A stretch of DNA of 55,235 bases from Bacteroidota bacterium (GTDB lineage: Bacteria > Bacteroidota > Bacteroidia > Chitinophagales > LD1): the NCBI GenBank assembly GCA_016715625.1, contig JADJZU010000025.1, positions 1 through 55,235 of the forward strand. The letters are read 5' to 3'. Below the pieces are notes generated by a model. That model was given only the letters and a program-made list of their open reading frames with translations, did not search any database and was not told the origin of the DNA. Made by a program: the position numbers and the translations under genes. Positions 36,305-44,620 of this stretch are shown here, in pieces (within the stretch, counting starts at the first letter, position 1; every line of letters starts with the position of its first letter).

Positions 36305-37294
36305 TTAAAGGGGTAGATTCACCTTCATTATCGTTCCTGTTGGGTGATTTTGCTCTATCGCTATTTTACCGTTATGTATTTCCACAAAACGCTTCACAAT
36401 AAAAAGCCCTAAACCGGTGCCTTTTGTTTTGCGGGTGTTTTCGGAACCCACGCGATAAAATTTTTCAAATACCCGCTCTCTTTCCGAAGGGGGAATACCT
36501 ACCCCTTCATCTTTTACCAGCAACACAGCTTCTGTGGAACCGGACTCCAATTCAACCATAAGTTGAGTATGCTCTTCAGAGTATTTGAGCGCGTTTTCAA
36601 TCAGGTTAACCACCATCGAGGTGTATCCAATAGAATCTACCGATAAGAGGATGCCGGGTTTTATCTGCGTTTGAATGTCAATTTTTTTCTTGTTCGCCCG
36701 GTATCTTTCCGTTATCACTTCGGTGAGGTTGGAAATATCTACCTGTTCGCTGTGCATACCGTGCTGGTCGCGTTCTATTTTTGCAGCAAACAATATGTTG
36801 TCGACCAGCGATTGCAGCCTGTCTAAATCGGCCAGGGAGTTATGAATCAGCTTTTCCTGCTTTTCCTGCTCCAATTTATGCTTTTGTAAGGTTTGAAGCG
36901 AAAGTTTTACCGTGCTCAGTGGCGATTTTAACTCGTGGGTGATAGATAACAGGAAGTTTTTTTGCTGTTCTGCGAGTTCCATTTCTCGTTTAAACACTAC
37001 CCGAACGCGCAGAAATCCAAAAATTAAGAGCACCAGATAAACGCCTCCCTCCAGAAAAATCATCAGGCGCTGACGTTTGTATTTGTCCGTAAGCTTTTGA
37101 AATTCCGGGGTTGCCGCATAAGTGGATGCGGAACTATCCGGCACAAACTTCATCTCCATAATTTCTACTCGTTCGGTGTAGGCTGTTTCATTTTTTTGAA
37201 ACAGCAGGTAGCCCCACCACACAGAAAACAATAAAATGTAGGTAAACACCACATAAAAGGTGCGAAAGGCAACGTGCTTGATATGTCCGGGCAT
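36305..37294 (-). CDS. Sensor histidine kinase
   Basis: This 329-residue kinase has two membrane helices (about 10-32 and 78-97) bounding a short periplasmic loop. It then has a HisKA domain with phospho-acceptor His120 (SITHELKSPL), and an ATPase domain with N box NLIENALKYS, G1 DEGVGIP, F box FEKFYR and G2 GTGLGLFIV. All catalytic boxes are present. No response regulator gene is adjacent, so it is an orphan kinase. The promoter boxes upstream place the transcription start at or next to the ATG, suggesting a leaderless or nearly leaderless mRNA. Confidence 0.92.
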   Translation of the reverse strand: MPGHIKHVAFRTFYVVFTYILLFSVWWGYLLFQKNETAYTERVEIMEMKFVPDSSASTYAATPEFQKLTDKYKRQRLMIFLEGGVYLVLLIFGFLRVRVVFKREMELAEQQKNFLLSITHELKSPLSTVKLSLQTLQKHKLEQEKQEKLIHNSLADLDRLQSLVDNILFAAKIERDQHGMHSEQVDISNLTEVITERYRANKKKIDIQTQIKPGILLSVDSIGYTSMVVNLIENALKYSEEHTQLMVELESGSTEAVLLVKDEGVGIPPSERERVFEKFYRVGSENTRKTKGTGLGLFIVKRFVEIHNGKIAIEQNHPTGTIMKVNLPL

Positions 37295-37298
37295 ACGA

Positions 37299-37331
37299 CA
37301 AATGTAATATCTGCCGCAATGTTAGTGCAAA
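37299..37331 (-). promoter_or_regulatory. Bacteroidota-type promoter of the histidine kinase
   Basis: On the minus strand a TTTG (37328-37331) is separated by 21 bases from TACATTTG (37299-37306). Both boxes match the Bacteroidota -33/-7 consensus, and the -7 box ends five bases before the start codon. Confidence 0.6.
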
Positions 37332-37468
37332 TGGGGAGGCAGCTATGGATAGCCGAAGTGGTTACTGTGGATAACATTGCCGCCATATCGCTATCACATT
37401 TTCCTAAAATTATACTTTCGACATCGAATTTTTCGCAAACACAGTTTTGCCTAACGAAATTTCAAGTG

Positions 37469-39856
37469 ATGAAGACATGTTTTACACTACTACTATCCCT
37501 CATATTTACAGCCTCTTTTTCGCAAACCTGTCAACTGACCGGTAAAATTACCGATGACAAGGACGGTAGCCCCATGACCGGGGTAACCGTTTCGGTACGC
37601 AATACTTCCAACGGAACTCAGACAGACCTTGATGGTAATTACAAACTGGAGCTAAAGCCCGGAATCCATACCATAGATTTGAGTTATGTGAGCTATACTA
37701 AACAAAGCATTACGGTGTCTGTGGCACCAAGTGATGTGGCTAAAAAAATGGATGCTACGATGAGTTTGGAAAGCACTGATTTAGATATAGTGGTGGTAAC
37801 CGGAAGTAAATATGAAAAGAAACTGGGCGAAGAGGTGGTGAGTATGGAAGTATTGAAAGCCAATGTGATATTACAGAATAACGCGAAAATGGATGAAGCG
37901 CTCAATAAGGTGCCGGGAGTTAATATGTTGGGCAGGAGCATTAGTATTCGTGGTGGTTCCGGTTTCAGCGATGCCACAGGCAACCGTGTGCTCGGTCTGC
38001 TGGATGAGATGCCGCTGATAAGCCCCGAAAACGGCAGTATCCGATGGGAGGCGATGCCCATAGAAGCGTTGGAACAGGTAGAGGTAATCAAGGGCTCTTC
38101 TTCGGCACTTTACGGCTCCTCGGCTTTGAACGGGGTATTGAATATGCGCACCATCAACCCCAAACCGGAGGCGGTAAATAAGTTGTTGCTGAATTTTGGA
38201 GTATACGATCAGCCAAGGCAGCGGACCTGGAACTGGTGGTGGTACAAAAAATCAATGAATGCTAAAGGCGATACTATTGACCGTTTGCAGCCCAGAATGT
38301 TTGGCGGTGGTCAATTTGTGCATGCTAAACAATACGGACAAATAGGAGTGGTGGTAGCCGGAGCTTACCTGCAGGATATCGGCTTCCGGTTTAATAATGA
38401 TTTCAAGCGGGCCAGAATGTTGGCTAAGCTGCGCTACATTCCCAAAAAGTTCGAAAAAATTACGGTCGGGCTTAACATGACCTTCTTCCATGAAACGGCC
38501 AAGGACTTTTTTGCGGGGTCAGGGCTGGCAAAAAATATGTATATCCCTTCTCAGGCGGCATTGACAAGTCAAAGAAACATTACCGTAGACCCTTATATTA
38601 CCTATTATGACGAAAAAGACAACCGTTTTTCGGCCAAGTTTCGATACTACCATGTAGGGTTTAACTCCAGTACAGGCGATAGCAGTTTATCCTCTCAGTT
38701 CTTTTATGACCTGAGCTACATGAAGACTTTTCGGAAAATCAACTTAAATATCACGGCAGGTTCCAATGGTTTCTATACCTATACTAAGGGCAGAACTTTT
38801 GGCGATTTGGTGGCTGATATTTATAGTAGTTCTTTGTTCCAGCCTCGGAAAGTATGGACTTTCTCCGCTTACATGCAGGTGGAGAAGAAATTCTTCAATA
38901 AACTGACGTTGACCGGTGGTTTAAGAATAGATGTAGCGCAATTGGATAAGGCCATTGTGTTAAACAAGTTGCCGTTTATCAATTTACTTAATCAGAGCCA
39001 CAAAAAAGGGAAGTATATAAAGTCTCCTGTAACGCCCCTGTTTAGGTTTGGTTTAAATTATCAAGCCACCGAGGGCACTTATCTGCGCGCTTCCTTTGGT
39101 CAGGGGTTTCGCTATCCGGCTTTGTCCGAGAAGTATGTTTATACCGTACGTAGCGGAGCGCAGGTATTCCCGAATGATAGTCTGCTTCCGGAAAACGGGT
39201 GGAGTGCCGAAATTGGTATAAAACAAGGCGTAAAAATCAGCAAGTGGGTAGCCTATTTCGACATAACAGGCTTTATTATGCAATACCAGGACATGATTGA
39301 GTTTCAGATTAATACCAATCTGCCCGATTCTGTGGGAGGCCAGCCCCTCACGGTTTATGGTGTTCCTTTCAAGGCCTACAACGTAGACAATACCAGAATT
39401 ATGGGCTTTGAGGCCTCCGCTGTAGCCAGTGGCAGTATTTTCGGGGTGCCGCTTAATTTTTTGATTGGCTATTCCTTCTTGGATCCCAAAAACCTAAGCT
39501 ACGACTCTGCCAATCCTATGTCTACCAAGATATTGAAGTATCGTTCGCGCCACTCTGCTAAGGCGGATATTCAGGCTAACTATAAAGGGGCCACACTAGG
39601 CCTTGCTGCATTGTATGTGAGCCATATGATAGAAATTGACAAAGGGCAACTGGGGGCCCTGAAGTGGGTCAATGATTTCAGAACCGCTCACAACAAAGGG
39701 TTCTTTACCCTAGATATAAGAGCTGGCTATACTTGGAAAGAGAAGTTCTTATTCAACTTCATTGTTAAAAACATACTTAATACCGAGTATATGTTGCGTC
39801 CTGCCCTGATTGAGGCTCCCCGTTCCTACACTTTTCAGGTAGGTTACAACTTCTAA
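37469..39856 (+). CDS. TonB-dependent receptor
   Basis: The ATG at 37469 begins a signal peptide (MKTCFTLLLSLIFTASFSQ); the frame is open further upstream but that part is not a plausible N-terminus. The 795-residue protein has a carboxypeptidase-like domain (about 22-105), a plug (about 110-225, with LNKVPGVNMLGRSISIRGGS and EVIKGSSSALYGSSALNGVL) and a beta-barrel ending in QVGYNF. The SSALYGS motif and overall form recall siderophore or vitamin-type receptors, but the ligand is not known. Its promoter region overlaps that of the divergent histidine kinase. Confidence 0.92.
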   Translation: MKTCFTLLLSLIFTASFSQTCQLTGKITDDKDGSPMTGVTVSVRNTSNGTQTDLDGNYKLELKPGIHTIDLSYVSYTKQSITVSVAPSDVAKKMDATMSLESTDLDIVVVTGSKYEKKLGEEVVSMEVLKANVILQNNAKMDEALNKVPGVNMLGRSISIRGGSGFSDATGNRVLGLLDEMPLISPENGSIRWEAMPIEALEQVEVIKGSSSALYGSSALNGVLNMRTINPKPEAVNKLLLNFGVYDQPRQRTWNWWWYKKSMNAKGDTIDRLQPRMFGGGQFVHAKQYGQIGVVVAGAYLQDIGFRFNNDFKRARMLAKLRYIPKKFEKITVGLNMTFFHETAKDFFAGSGLAKNMYIPSQAALTSQRNITVDPYITYYDEKDNRFSAKFRYYHVGFNSSTGDSSLSSQFFYDLSYMKTFRKINLNITAGSNGFYTYTKGRTFGDLVADIYSSSLFQPRKVWTFSAYMQVEKKFFNKLTLTGGLRIDVAQLDKAIVLNKLPFINLLNQSHKKGKYIKSPVTPLFRFGLNYQATEGTYLRASFGQGFRYPALSEKYVYTVRSGAQVFPNDSLLPENGWSAEIGIKQGVKISKWVAYFDITGFIMQYQDMIEFQINTNLPDSVGGQPLTVYGVPFKAYNVDNTRIMGFEASAVASGSIFGVPLNFLIGYSFLDPKNLSYDSANPMSTKILKYRSRHSAKADIQANYKGATLGLAALYVSHMIEIDKGQLGALKWVNDFRTAHNKGFFTLDIRAGYTWKEKFLFNFIVKNILNTEYMLRPALIEAPRSYTFQVGYNF

Positions 39857-39940
39857 AAAAAGTTTTTTCATACTTCGTGCAACTTTTCGTTTTGGCTGCC
39901 GTAAAGGATTTAGTAACCGAGATTAAATCCAACAAAGCCT

Positions 39941-40804
39941 ATGAGGCAGCTCAACATTTCGCACAACGTAGCATATCGAGACCCGCAGGTAGATAAATAC
40001 CTGACCGAAATTGCAAAACACGAACTGATTTCTGCAGAGAAGGAAGCAGAACTGGCACGAAAAATCAGAAACGGAGACCACGATGCTCTGGAAGAATTGG
40101 TAAACGCTAACCTTCGATTTGTGGTAAGTGTTGCCAAACAGTATCAAAATCAAGGACTTGCATTAAGCGACTTGATAAATGAGGGCAATCTTGGTCTTAT
40201 GCGTGCCGCTTATAAGTTTGACGAAACACGCGGATTCAAGTTCATTTCTTATGCTGTATGGTGGATTCGCCAGGCTATTATGCAGGCTATAGTAGAGCAA
40301 TCCAGAGTTATTCGACTGCCGCAGCATAAATTAGGAGCTTATACTAAGATTACAAGAGCCTTCCAAAGTTTTGAGCAAGAGTTTCAGCGGGAGCCGGACG
40401 TGGAGGAACTGATGGAGATGCTAGGTATGAGTAAAGAGGAAATTGATGAGTATTTCAGGCTCAACACCCATACTATATCCGTAGATGCACCCATGCGCGG
40501 GGTGGAGGCAGGAACCTTAAAGGAAACATTGGCTGACAACGACCATACCTCGGCTGACGAAGAAATAATGAATGAAACAGTGGTGAATGAATTGAATTCT
40601 GCCATTGCACAACTAAGCGAAAGAGAAAGTGAAATTATATCCAGCTACTTTGGTTTGAACGGCAAAGCACCTATGACTTTGGAAGAAATAGGAATAAAGT
40701 TCAACCTGACCAGAGAACGGGTAAGGCAGATTAAAGAAAAGTGCATCCAAAGGCTGAAAACATCCAGCCATGTAAACAACCTGCACGTTTTCTTAGAGGG
40801 TTAA
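39941..40804 (+). CDS. rpoD: RpoD-family sigma factor
   Basis: This 287-residue sigma-70 protein lacks region 1.1, as is usual for Bacteroidota. It contains region 2 (NLRFVVSVAKQYQNQGL, the FISYAVWWIRQAI helix that melts the -10 region), region 3 and region 4 with the recognition helix LTRERVRQIKEKC. The N-terminus MRQLNISHNVAYRDPQVDKY resembles the primary sigma factor. The segment after region 2.4 (RLPQHKLGAYTKI) differs from the RLPLNQVG form I associate with the primary factor in this phylum, so it may be a paralogue. A strong terminator follows at 40885. Confidence 0.88.
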   Translation: MRQLNISHNVAYRDPQVDKYLTEIAKHELISAEKEAELARKIRNGDHDALEELVNANLRFVVSVAKQYQNQGLALSDLINEGNLGLMRAAYKFDETRGFKFISYAVWWIRQAIMQAIVEQSRVIRLPQHKLGAYTKITRAFQSFEQEFQREPDVEELMEMLGMSKEEIDEYFRLNTHTISVDAPMRGVEAGTLKETLADNDHTSADEEIMNETVVNELNSAIAQLSERESEIISSYFGLNGKAPMTLEEIGIKFNLTRERVRQIKEKCIQRLKTSSHVNNLHVFLEG

Positions 40805-40884
40805 TGATTCCGGCAAAGCTCGGATGCCATGTGGGCAGGCAATAGTGCCCACCAATTGAAACGTCCTTCAATCTCGGTTCCAAT

Positions 40885-40921
40885 AGAAAATTCCTTCGCC
40901 CTCTCAGGCGGAGGATTTTCT
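40885..40921. terminator. Bidirectional terminator after the sigma factor gene
   Basis: An 8-bp stem CCTTCGCC / GGCGGAGG (40893-40900 with 40907-40914) is extended by flanking A-rich and T-rich arms (GAAAAT with ATTTTC). It separates the sigma factor gene from rpmI. The stretch 40805-41060 holds no gene; besides this hairpin it has a small 7-bp stem (40831-40837 with 40846-40852) and the rpmI promoter. Confidence 0.85.
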
Positions 40922-41001
40922 AATTTATGGGAGAGTGTCTTTTAAAATATACTATGTGTGGGATTAAAAATTACAGTTTGCATTTTTATGCCGAATCCCG
41001 A

Positions 41002-41032
41002 TTTGGATATGTTGAAAGCATATCTATATTTG
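41002..41032 (+). promoter_or_regulatory. Bacteroidota-type promoter of rpmI-rplT
   Basis: TTTG at 41002-41005 and TATATTTG at 41025-41032 are separated by 19 bases, an exact match to the Bacteroidota housekeeping promoter (TTTG / TAnnTTTG). The rpmI start codon is 28 bases downstream, so the leader is only about 20 bases. Confidence 0.75.
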
Positions 41033-41060
41033 CCGTCCCAAATTTTGAAAAAAATATACC

Positions 41061-41258
41061 ATGCCTAAGCAAAAAACAAACTCCGGTGCCAAGAAGAGAT
41101 TTAAAGTAACCGGTTCAGGTAAAATAAAGAGAAGCAAAGCTTATAAGCGCCACTTATTGGGTCGCAAAACCAAGAAGAGAAAAGAAGAACTGTCTAAATC
41201 GGCCATTGTTCACCCAAGCGATATGCCGAGAGTGAAGATGCTTCTTCGTATGGCTTAA
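41061..41258 (+). CDS. rpmI: 50S ribosomal protein L35
   Basis: This 65-residue basic protein is recognised by MPKQKTNSGAKKRFKVTGSG and the lysine-rich body with HLLGRKTKKRKEEL, characteristic of L35. It is followed by rplT with a 41-base gap. The commonly associated infC gene is not upstream; instead rpmI has its own strong promoter behind a sigma factor gene. Confidence 0.95.
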   Translation: MPKQKTNSGAKKRFKVTGSGKIKRSKAYKRHLLGRKTKKRKEELSKSAIVHPSDMPRVKMLLRMA

Positions 41259-41299
41259 TTAGGATAGAATTCATTTGTAACAATATTAAAGATTAAAAG

Positions 41300-41644
41300 A
41301 TGCCACGTTCAGTCAATGCAGTAGCTTCCAGAAACAGACGGAAGAAAATTTTACAGAAAGCTAAAGGCTATTTCCTTAGCCGTAGTAATGTATATACCGT
41401 AGCAAAAAACGCTGTTGAAAAAGCCGGTGTTTATGCATACGTAGGTCGCAAACTTAAAAAGAGAGATTACCGCGGTCTGTGGATTACCAGAATAAACGCA
41501 GCTGTGCGCGAAGAAGGTTTGACTTATTCTAACTTCATAGCAAAGTTGAACGCAGCGCAGGTTCAGCTAAACCGTAAAGTGTTGGCTGATTTGGCACTAA
41601 ACAACCCGGAGGCTTTTAAAGCGGTGGTTGCTAAAGTAAAATAA
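41300..41644 (+). CDS. rplT: 50S ribosomal protein L20
   Basis: This 114-residue protein binds 23S rRNA and is essential for early large-subunit assembly. Motifs MPRSVNAVASRNRRKKILQK, AKGYFLSRSNVYTVAKNAV and YVGRKLKKRDYRGLWI are diagnostic. It is cotranscribed with rpmI. A terminator hairpin lies about 40 bases after its stop. Confidence 0.96.
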   Translation: MPRSVNAVASRNRRKKILQKAKGYFLSRSNVYTVAKNAVEKAGVYAYVGRKLKKRDYRGLWITRINAAVREEGLTYSNFIAKLNAAQVQLNRKVLADLALNNPEAFKAVVAKVK

Positions 41645-41682
41645 GCTACATCAAGATTTAGTGTTTTCATAGGTTCAAGGTT

Positions 41683-41715
41683 GGTCGCTCGCAAGAGCGA
41701 CCTTCTTTGTTTTTA
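41683..41715 (+). terminator. Rho-independent terminator of rplT
   Basis: An 8-bp GC-rich stem (GGTCGCTC 41683-41690 with GAGCGACC 41695-41702) with a GCAA loop is followed by TTCTTTGTTTTT. Confidence 0.9.
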
Positions 41716-41760
41716 CCAGCTTATACTTGAAAAGACCCGCTGTGCGTTTATTTTAGCCCG

Positions 41761-42960
41761 ATGAATATTGTATTGTTCGATTTTCATCAGGTGCGCGGCA
41801 ATCTGATGCCATTTACACTCACTCGCCCGGTAGCTGATATCCGTGTTGGTATAAGGACCATTCGAGAAAAATGGGAGCATTGGCTAAAACGAAAAACTTT
41901 TTCGCTCACCGCTGATTATTTGCACACAAAATTTGAGGCGGCATCGCCAAATGAGCCGGCTTTGTACATTCACGGTGCTGTGCTTCCGGATGCTGCCTTG
42001 GTTAAAGCTATTCAAGGATTAGGGGCTTTGCAGGCTTTGGTTTCGGGCAAAAAAATTATTGCGTTTAAATCAGAGAAACATCATCTGAATTATGAGAATT
42101 TTGAGCCTATAGTAAAGGGGTTTACTCCGGTAGCTTTTTTGGAGCCAATACGTGCTATAGAGCAGCCTTGGGATATTTTTCAGCTGAATGGTGCAGCACT
42201 CCAGCAGGATTTTCAGTGGATTACAGCCGGACGAAAATCGCAGCCATTGAGTGAAACGAATACCTTGCTGGGCCCGGTAGAACATGTTTTTTTAGAAGAA
42301 GGCGCAAAGGTAGAGGCTTGTATTTTGAATGCGAGTCATGGTGTGATTTATGTGGGAAAGGATGCTGAAATAATGGAAGGAAGCGTAGTGCGCGGACCGC
42401 TGGCATTGTGTGAACATGCCGCTCTCAAAATGAGTGCAAAGGTATATGGTGCTACTACCTTGGGACCGCATTGCAAGGCAGGAGGTGAGTTGAATAATGT
42501 GGTGTTATTTGGGTACAGCAATAAAGCACACGATGGTTTTTTGGGAAACTCGGTAATTGGCGAATGGTGCAATTTGGGTGCAGATACTAACAATAGTAAT
42601 CTGAAGAATAATTATAGCAGCGTAGATGTTTTCAACTACAGAGAAGGAAAAGCAACAGAAACGGGACTTACTTTTTGTGGCTTGTTTATGGGTGACCATT
42701 CCAAAAGTGGTATCAACACAATGTTTAATACCGGAACCGTAGTGGGTGTTTCGGCAAATGTTTTTGGAGGAGATTTCCCCCCCAAGTTTGTACCGTCTTT
42801 TAGCTGGGGTGGTTCTAAATGGTTGCGCACTTTTTCGTTTGATAAGAGCATAGAAGTAGCCGAAAAAATGATGGAGCGCAGGGGACTTGTGCTGTCAAAT
42901 GCTGACAAGGAAATTATGAAACATGTCTATGAAATAGACTCGCGATTTAGAAAGGATTAG
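41761..42960 (+). CDS. GlmU-like putative sugar nucleotidyltransferase
   Basis: This 399-residue protein is of the Bacteroidota GlmU-like family. The N-terminus MNIVLFDFHQVRGNLMPFTLTRPVADIRVGI stands in for the nucleotidyltransferase half, though no typical glycine-rich G-x-G-T-R-M motif is seen. The C-terminal half (about 165-370) is a left-handed beta-helix with hexapeptide repeats (VYVGKDAEIMEG and similar). Unlike true GlmU it probably lacks one activity. It may act on a nucleotide sugar; the substrate is unknown. It precedes tpiA by 21 bases in the same direction. Confidence 0.82.
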   Translation: MNIVLFDFHQVRGNLMPFTLTRPVADIRVGIRTIREKWEHWLKRKTFSLTADYLHTKFEAASPNEPALYIHGAVLPDAALVKAIQGLGALQALVSGKKIIAFKSEKHHLNYENFEPIVKGFTPVAFLEPIRAIEQPWDIFQLNGAALQQDFQWITAGRKSQPLSETNTLLGPVEHVFLEEGAKVEACILNASHGVIYVGKDAEIMEGSVVRGPLALCEHAALKMSAKVYGATTLGPHCKAGGELNNVVLFGYSNKAHDGFLGNSVIGEWCNLGADTNNSNLKNNYSSVDVFNYREGKATETGLTFCGLFMGDHSKSGINTMFNTGTVVGVSANVFGGDFPPKFVPSFSWGGSKWLRTFSFDKSIEVAEKMMERRGLVLSNADKEIMKHVYEIDSRFRKD

Positions 42961-42981
42961 TGGTTAAAATAAATTGACAAA

Positions 42982-43737
42982 ATGAAAAGGAAGAAGATTG
43001 TAGCCGGTAACTGGAAAATGAATATGGATTTAGAGATGGCTGCCGCCTGGCTATCTAAAGTGGGCGAAGAGATGGAACAGGCAGATTGCGATGTTATACT
43101 TTTTCCCTCCTTTGTGTTATTGCCCGACATGATGGATTTGTATGAAGGGGGCAAGCTGACTTTTGGGGCGCAAAATTGTTCGCATCACGAAGGAGGTGCC
43201 TACACGGGGGAGGTTTCGGCATCGCAGCTGGTGAGTATTGGTGTCGATTACGTTCTCATTGGACACTCTGAGCGAAGAGAGCATTGTGGAGAAACCAATG
43301 AAATGCTGAAACAGAAGATTAAGCTCGCATTGCAAGAAGGGCTTACGCCTGTTTTTTGTTGCGGTGAACCTTTATCGGTTCGCAATAGCGGCTCGCAAAA
43401 GGAGTACGTCTACAAGCAGTTGGAAGAAAGCCTTTTTGAGTTTACTGCAGCGCAGATTTCCGAAGTGATTATTGCTTACGAACCCATTTGGGCGATTGGA
43501 ACCGGCTTAAATGCCTCACCGGAGCAGGCACAGGAAATGCACGCTTTTATTCGTTCGTCAATAGCGGCCAAATACACGGATAAAATAGCCGCTGAAATGC
43601 CCATCCTTTACGGTGGAAGTTGCAAGCCCGATAATGCTTCTGCTATATTTTCCTGTATTGATGTGGATGGTGGATTAATAGGTGGGGCCTCCCTGAAAGC
43701 AGAGGATTTTTTGAAGATTGTGGCGCAGGCAAATTAA
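42982..43737 (+). CDS. tpiA: Triosephosphate isomerase
   Basis: TpiA interconverts dihydroxyacetone phosphate and glyceraldehyde 3-phosphate in glycolysis. The 251-residue protein has the catalytic residues in place: Asn10 and Lys12 in AGNWKMN, His95 in LIGHSERR and Glu167 in AYEPIWAIGTG, with the phosphate-binding YGGS and DGGLIGGASL segments near the end. It is six bases upstream of prmA and in one unit with the GlmU-like gene. Confidence 0.96.
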   Translation: MKRKKIVAGNWKMNMDLEMAAAWLSKVGEEMEQADCDVILFPSFVLLPDMMDLYEGGKLTFGAQNCSHHEGGAYTGEVSASQLVSIGVDYVLIGHSERREHCGETNEMLKQKIKLALQEGLTPVFCCGEPLSVRNSGSQKEYVYKQLEESLFEFTAAQISEVIIAYEPIWAIGTGLNASPEQAQEMHAFIRSSIAAKYTDKIAAEMPILYGGSCKPDNASAIFSCIDVDGGLIGGASLKAEDFLKIVAQAN

Positions 43738-43743
43738 CTTATC

Positions 43744-44568
43744 ATGCAGTATACCCAATACGAATTTTTAACCGGTAATGAAATTGAACAGAGTTGGTTG
43801 ATTTCAATTTTAGGCGATGTAGGTTTTGAAGGATTTGAGGAAACTACACAATCGCTGAAAGCTTTTGCGCCCACGTCAATCGCTGCCGGGCTCGATGTCA
43901 ATAAGCTACTGGCTGATAATAATTTTCAGCACATTCATTTTTCAAGCGAAATACTGCCGGAAAAAAATTGGAACGAAGAATGGGAAAAAAACTTTGAGCC
44001 TGTGCTGATAGCCGGCAGAGTAGGTATTCGCGCCCCTTTTCATACAGCTCAGGCAAGTGAGTTTGATTTGGTAATTGAACCGAAAATGAGTTTTGGTACG
44101 GGCCATCACGCCACTACGGCAGCCGTAATCGGAATGATGCTGGATGAAGAATTTGAGCATAAATCGGTTCTTGATTTTGGTAGCGGAACCGGTGTATTAT
44201 CCATTCTGGCTGAAAAGTTGGGTGCCCCCGAGGTTTTGGCGATTGATAACGAATTGTGGGCCTATGAAAACTGCATAGAAAATGCTGAACGCAATGCATG
44301 TAGTAAAATCAAGTGCGTGCATGGTGATGAAAAATTTGAGATCACTGAACTTTATGATGTTATCCTGGCAAATATTAATCGGCATGTGATATTGAATAAC
44401 ATCGGAAATTGGGCCAAATTGATGAAGCCTCAAGGTCTTCTTATTGTTAGTGGCATTTTACAAGCCGATGAGCTGGTCGTAAAAAATGAAGCAGCAAAGC
44501 ACCATCTTGCTGTTAAAAAGACTACAGAATTAAACGGATGGTTAGCAATATCATTCACGCATTTTTAA
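43744..44568 (+). CDS. prmA: Ribosomal protein L11 methyltransferase
   Basis: PrmA trimethylates lysines and the N-terminus of L11. This 274-residue protein has the SAM-binding motif VLDFGSGTGVLSILAEKLGA, the characteristic PKMSFGTGHHATT segment before it and the DVILANINRHVIL motif after it. The length is typical of Bacteroidota versions. It is cotranscribed with tpiA. Confidence 0.95.
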   Translation: MQYTQYEFLTGNEIEQSWLISILGDVGFEGFEETTQSLKAFAPTSIAAGLDVNKLLADNNFQHIHFSSEILPEKNWNEEWEKNFEPVLIAGRVGIRAPFHTAQASEFDLVIEPKMSFGTGHHATTAAVIGMMLDEEFEHKSVLDFGSGTGVLSILAEKLGAPEVLAIDNELWAYENCIENAERNACSKIKCVHGDEKFEITELYDVILANINRHVILNNIGNWAKLMKPQGLLIVSGILQADELVVKNEAAKHHLAVKKTTELNGWLAISFTHF

Positions 44569-44620
44569 TTTCCGTGTAAATTATTGGGTGAAGGCAGATC
44601 TCCTTAAAAATCAAGAAAGA

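Noticed and set aside
37274..37468. N-terminal extension of the TonB-dependent receptor
   Set aside because: The upstream part overlaps the kinase promoter and lacks a signal peptide; the start at 37469 gives a proper one.
41033..41060. L20 autoregulatory leader before rpmI
   Set aside because: The predicted leader is only about 20-28 bases and has no fold.
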